Assembly (NCBI RefSeq): GCF_033097365.1 | Contig: NZ_AP028461.1 | Location: forward strand, 434,001-498,000 | Reading direction: 5' to 3' | Source of the DNA: Actinoplanes sichuanensis | Lineage (GTDB): Bacteria > Actinomycetota > Actinomycetes > Mycobacteriales > Micromonosporaceae | DNA: 64,000 nt | In this document: in pieces, positions 60,956 to 64,000 of the stretch | Layout of the letters: every line of letters starts with the position of its first letter | Numbering within the stretch: position 1 is the first letter of the stretch | The notes under the pieces: generated by a model | What the model was told of the DNA's origin: nothing | What the model saw: the letters and a program-made list of their open reading frames with translations, nothing else | The model's database searches: none | Translations under genes and position numbers: made by a program

Positions 60956-61900
60956 TCAGGAGTGGGTGGCCAGCCAGACTGCGCGGGTGCTCGTGACTCT
61001 CAGGTCCTTGCGGGTGTGCAGGGCCTGCGGGCCGTTCCTGGTGAGCAGGGTGTCCAGGGTGGACACGTCTTCGGGGGACAGCCGGTCGGCCACGGACTGG
61101 CGGATCCGGCTCAGGGTCGCGTAGGCGTAGCGGATCGCCGGCTCCGGCAGCGGGGACGGCACATCCACTGTCATCTCGCGGGACTCCACGATGCGGAAAC
61201 CGGCCGCGGTCAGCCGGGACGGCCAGTCCGCGCCGATGTGTGGCAGGTGGGCGGCCCGGGCCTCGTCCAGCAGGGTGTGACAGCGGGCTTCGGTGCCGGG
61301 AGTGCCGAAACCCAGGTCGTCGGGGAGGAACCGGGGCATCCGGTCCATCTCGATCATCGCGAGCAGGCCGCCCGGGCGCAGGGCGGCGTGGACGTCGCGG
61401 AGTACCCGGTCCGGGTCGGCCATGTGGTGCATCGACGACGACGCCCAGACCAGGTCGGCCGGGCCGGTGGTGGGCCAGGCCTCGTCCAGGTCGGCGCGGA
61501 GTGGGCGGACCCGGTCGGCCAGGTGGCGGGCTGCCGCGCTGTCCCGCAGGTGGCTCAGCATCTCGTCGGCGGTGTCGATCGCCGTCACCGTCGCGGCCGG
61601 GAATCGCTGGAGTAGGGCGAACGTGCCGGTTCCGGTGCCCGCGCCGATGTCCAGGATGTCGTTCACCGGATGCTCGCCGGCGAGCTCGGCGACGCGGGCG
61701 GTGAGCTCGGCCAGATGGGCGGCGGTCACCTCCGCGTCCAGGTCGAGGATCTCCTGCAGACCGTCGCCGTGACCGTGACCGTGACCGTCGCCGTGGCCAT
61801 GGCCATGGCCGCTGTGGTCGTGGCGTTCGGAGCGACTGTCGTGGCCGGGTCCGGCGTGGGGGGCCGGGCTGTGCGGGGCGAGGAAGCTGTCGTGTGCCAT
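60956..61900 (-). CDS. SAM-dependent methyltransferase with histidine-rich N-terminus
   Basis: The 314-residue protein has a class I methyltransferase core: ILDIGAGTGTGTFALLQRFP (motif I), VTAIDTADEMLSHLRDSAAA, and PADLVWASSSMHHMADPDRVLRD (motifs II/III). The first 50 residues include a His/Gly/Asp tract (HDHSGHGHGHGDGHGHGHGDG, about residues 27-47) likely to bind metal ions. Such a tract is unusual for this family. It is divergent from an XRE-cupin regulator, as seen for other actinobacterial pairs. The substrate is unknown. Confidence 0.85.
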   Translation of the reverse strand: MAHDSFLAPHSPAPHAGPGHDSRSERHDHSGHGHGHGDGHGHGHGDGLQEILDLDAEVTAAHLAELTARVAELAGEHPVNDILDIGAGTGTGTFALLQRFPAATVTAIDTADEMLSHLRDSAAARHLADRVRPLRADLDEAWPTTGPADLVWASSSMHHMADPDRVLRDVHAALRPGGLLAMIEMDRMPRFLPDDLGFGTPGTEARCHTLLDEARAAHLPHIGADWPSRLTAAGFRIVESREMTVDVPSPLPEPAIRYAYATLSRIRQSVADRLSPEDVSTLDTLLTRNGPQALHTRKDLRVTSTRAVWLATHS

Positions 61901-61935
61901 GGGACCGACTGTAGATGCGGATTGCGGCTGACGCA

Positions 61936-61957
61936 TACAATCTTGCGTATGACGCAA
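61936..61957. promoter_or_regulatory. Promoter and palindrome covering the XRE-cupin start codon
   Basis: TTGCGT (61943-61948) and ACGCAA (61952-61957) form a perfect inverted repeat around the ATG (61949-61951). A -10-like TACAAT (61936-61941) precedes it by seven bases, implying a leaderless message. The site is well placed for autoregulation. Confidence 0.55.
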
Positions 61958-62515
61958 GACGCTGAGGTGGATGCGGTGGTTCGGGCTCGGATCCGAGGGC
62001 TCCGGATCGCCAAGGGTTGGTCCCTCGACGAGCTGGCCGGGCGGTGTTTTCTCAGCCCCTCGACCCTGAGCCGGATCGAGACCGGGCACCGGCGGATCGG
62101 GCTCGACCAGCTCACGGCTATCGCCCGGGCGCTCGGCGCCAGTCTCGATCAGCTCGTCGAGACCGCCGGTGACGCGGTCGTGATCAAGCCGCATCACCAT
62201 CCGGAGCGGGGCATGACGACCTGGGTGCTGAGCGGGGACGACGGGCGCAACGGGCTGACCGTGGCCCGGATCCGGGTCAGCCGGCCGGCGTCGCGACGGC
62301 CGGAGGATCAGCGGGTGCATCCGGGGCGAGACTGGTTCACCGTGCTGTCCGGGACCGTCGAGCTGCTGCTCGGGGAGCGGGAGGTGCTCGTTCAGGAGGG
62401 GGAGGCGGCGTCGTTCTCCACCATGACGCCGCATGCCTTCGGGGCGCGGGGCGGGCCGGCCGAGGTGATCGCCGTGTTCGATCCGGATGGCGAGCGCAAC
62501 CACGTCGATGCGTGA
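61949..62515 (+). CDS. XRE-family regulator with cupin domain
   Basis: The 188-residue protein has an N-terminal helix-turn-helix of the XRE type (IRGLRIAKGWSLDELAGRCF then SPSTLSRIETGHRRI) and a C-terminal cupin domain (HPGRDWFTVLSGTVELLLGE and MTPHAFGARGG). The layout matches regulators that sense a small ligand or metal with the cupin barrel. It is divergent from the histidine-rich methyltransferase and probably controls it. The ATG overlaps the palindrome described above. Confidence 0.9.
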   Translation: MTQDAEVDAVVRARIRGLRIAKGWSLDELAGRCFLSPSTLSRIETGHRRIGLDQLTAIARALGASLDQLVETAGDAVVIKPHHHPERGMTTWVLSGDDGRNGLTVARIRVSRPASRRPEDQRVHPGRDWFTVLSGTVELLLGEREVLVQEGEAASFSTMTPHAFGARGGPAEVIAVFDPDGERNHVDA

Positions 62516-62652
62516 CCCCGCGCATCACGAGTCGGGCGCGTCGACGCCTCTCGCGTGGGTCGGTGCAGGCGTGGCCGTATCAACGGAGAAACGGGCGAAG
62601 GGTGAGCCCGCCGCGATGCCGGAGTGGACGCGGCGGTGGGGTGATTGTCGCG

Positions 62653-63669
62653 TCAGCGGGGTGGCGGGACGCATGAGGCGCGCCAGGCCAGGGTCGCGTC
62701 GGCCGGCTCGGAATGCGGGACGTGGTCGTCGTCGAGAGCCAGGGCCATCGCCCGCTCGCCCATCTCGACCAGCGGCAACCGAACCGTCGTCAGGGCGGGA
62801 GTGACGTCGCGGGCGATCGGCATGTCGTCGAAACCGGTGACCGAGACGTCGTCGGGGACGCGGATGCCGCGCTCACGCAGCGTGGCCATCGCGCCGACCG
62901 CCATCGAGTCGTTGAGCGTGATCAACGCGGTCAGGCCGGGTTGGGCGTCCATCAGGGTGCCGGCCGCGGCGGCGCCACCGTCGCGGGTGAAGTCGGAGTA
63001 GATCAGGCGAGACGGCGGGAGCTCGAGGCCGGTGTCGGCGAACGCGCGGCGGAAGCCGGTCAGTCGGTCGGTCGTCGTGGTCAGGTAGCGCGGGCCGGCG
63101 ATCACGCCGATCTCGCGGTGACCGAGCTCGAGGATGCGCAGGCCCAGCTCGTGGGCGCCGGCCTCGTTGCCGGGCAGGACCGCGGTGCCGACCAGGCGGT
63201 GCCGGCCGATCACCGCGACCCGCCCACCGGCCTGCTGATACGCCGTCAGCTCCCCGTTGAGCCGCTCGGTGAACTCGTCGTCGTGGTAGCCGGACCCGGC
63301 CAGGATCAGCGCGTGCACCTGCTGGGCGCGCAGCAGGCCGACGTAGGCCAGCTCCCGCTCCGGCTCCCGGTAGCTGTTGCAGATCACCAGGAGCCGGTCG
63401 TGTGCCCCCGCCTGTCGTTGCAGGCCACGGGTGATCTCGGCGAAATACGGGTCGGAGACGTCATGGACGATCACACCGACCGCCGACTTGCGGGGACGCG
63501 CCACATTCTGCGCGTGCGCGTTCGGTACGTAGTGCAGCTGCCGCACCGCCGCGAGGACCCGCTCCCGCAGGTCCTCGTTGACCTTTTTCGCACTGTCGTT
63601 GATGACGCGGGAGACGGTCGCCGGGGAAACCCCGGCGAGCCGGGCAACATCCGCCAGGGTGACCGCCAT
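62653..63669 (-). CDS. LacI-family transcriptional regulator
   Basis: This 338-residue repressor has the LacI helix-turn-helix (TLADVARLAGVSPATVSRVI) with the hinge YVPNAHAQNVARPRKSAVG, and a sugar-binding-type sensor domain. The ATG at 63669 (MAVTLADV) is chosen over one six bases upstream. It lies nine bases after the GAPDH gene on the same strand and may be cotranscribed with it. The ligand and targets are unknown. No LacI-type palindrome was seen nearby. The 136 bases between it and the XRE gene appear empty. Confidence 0.92.
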   Translation of the reverse strand: MAVTLADVARLAGVSPATVSRVINDSAKKVNEDLRERVLAAVRQLHYVPNAHAQNVARPRKSAVGVIVHDVSDPYFAEITRGLQRQAGAHDRLLVICNSYREPERELAYVGLLRAQQVHALILAGSGYHDDEFTERLNGELTAYQQAGGRVAVIGRHRLVGTAVLPGNEAGAHELGLRILELGHREIGVIAGPRYLTTTTDRLTGFRRAFADTGLELPPSRLIYSDFTRDGGAAAAGTLMDAQPGLTALITLNDSMAVGAMATLRERGIRVPDDVSVTGFDDMPIARDVTPALTTVRLPLVEMGERAMALALDDDHVPHSEPADATLAWRASCVPPPR

Positions 63670-63678
63670 CCGCACAGG

Positions 63679-64000
63679 TTAACGGGCCAGGAGCGTCAAT
63701 GTGTCGACGACCCGGTTCGCGAAGCCCCACTCGTTGTCGTACCAGGCCACGACCTTCACCAGCCGGCCGTTCGCGGCGGTCAGTAGCGAGTCGAAGACCG
63801 ACGACGCCGGGTTGCCGGTGATGTCCGACGACACCAGCGGGTCGGTGGCGTACTCCAATACCCCGCGCAGCGGTCCGGCCGCCGCCGACGCGAACGCCGC
63901 GTTGATCTCGTCGCCCGTCACGTCCCGGCTGACCAGGGCGTTCAGCTCGACGAGTGAGCCGACCGGGACCGGCACCCGCACCGAGTATCCGGACAGCCTG
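63679..64000 (-). CDS. gap: Glyceraldehyde-3-phosphate dehydrogenase, C-terminal part (cut by window edge)
   Basis: The frame is open to base 64000, so only the last 106 or so residues are present. They match the C-terminal end of type I GAPDH: SGYSVRVPVPVGSLVELNAL, GVLEYATDPLVSSDITGN, SSVFDSLLTA and VKVVAWYDNEWGFANRVVD, the last with the invariant WYDNEWG. The enzyme oxidises glyceraldehyde 3-phosphate in glycolysis. The 5' end and catalytic cysteine lie outside the window. Confidence 0.93.
   Translation of the reverse strand, partial: RLSGYSVRVPVPVGSLVELNALVSRDVTGDEINAAFASAAAGPLRGVLEYATDPLVSSDITGNPASSVFDSLLTAANGRLVKVVAWYDNEWGFANRVVDTLTLLAR

Overview
The window is high-GC DNA (roughly 70 percent G+C by eye) with many GTG starts, four-base ATGA/GTGA gene overlaps, twin two-component systems and lipoproteins of actinobacterial type. 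The gene content suggests a soil filamentous actinomycete of the Micromonosporaceae (Actinoplanes-like): chemoreceptor, DesA3-type desaturase pair, AldR-type regulator, AA10 chitin/cellulose oxygenase, pectate lyase and part of an NRPS-like locus. No rRNA, tRNA, insertion sequence, prophage or CRISPR array was seen. The assignment to a genus is an inference.

Layout. 1-5213: right-hand end of a small biosynthetic operon (adenylation domain cut by the window edge, carrier protein, flavin amine oxidase, stand-alone adenylate-forming ligase, KamA-type radical SAM 2,3-aminomutase), all overlapping or nearly so. 5264-8382: fused TRAP permease and TAXI-type binding lipoprotein, ending in an intrinsic terminator. 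8454-9859: ECF sigma factor and a membrane partner. 9931-13581: ferric-reductase-like flavohaem protein and a two-component system. 13724-17226: lipoprotein plus MacAB-like efflux set. 17201-19912: sulfonate/taurine-type ABC importer. 19926-27502: mixed genes, including a PARG-like hydrolase, an MCP/small protein/GAF operon, a Phd-like protein, a PfkB kinase and a monooxygenase. 27543-31270: desaturase and its reductase, divergent from a PucR-type regulator. 31381-34684: membrane protein and a second two-component system with a greatly expanded linker. 34972-37700: metNIQ. 37735-43160: LPMO, a 55-residue ORF, ald with a divergent Lrp/AsnC regulator, and two exported proteins.

43361-55354 is a coherent uronate/pectin region. 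A LacI regulator, binding protein, two permeases and a small membrane protein run leftward. A four-gene operon (oxidoreductase, uxaC, uxuB-like reductase, second oxidoreductase) runs rightward, with LacI-type palindromes in the shared control region, followed by a secreted pectate lyase. 55439-57577: a fascin-like secreted protein and an unusual secreted protein made of three near-identical repeats. 57582-60935: a coiled-coil membrane protein, 34-bp tandem repeats, a protein with two ribbon-helix-helix-like segments and a large multipass membrane protein. 60956-62515: a histidine-rich methyltransferase divergent from an XRE-cupin regulator. 62653-64000: a LacI regulator directly behind the 3' end of a GAPDH gene.

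Two themes stand out. First, several proteins (carrier protein, histidine kinase, response regulator, MetN, Phd-like protein) carry Ala/Gly/Ser/Pro-rich expansions, some encoded by in-frame tandem DNA repeats. Second, several divergent control regions hold clear palindromes. The most promising undescribed system is the aminomutase-containing operon at the left edge.
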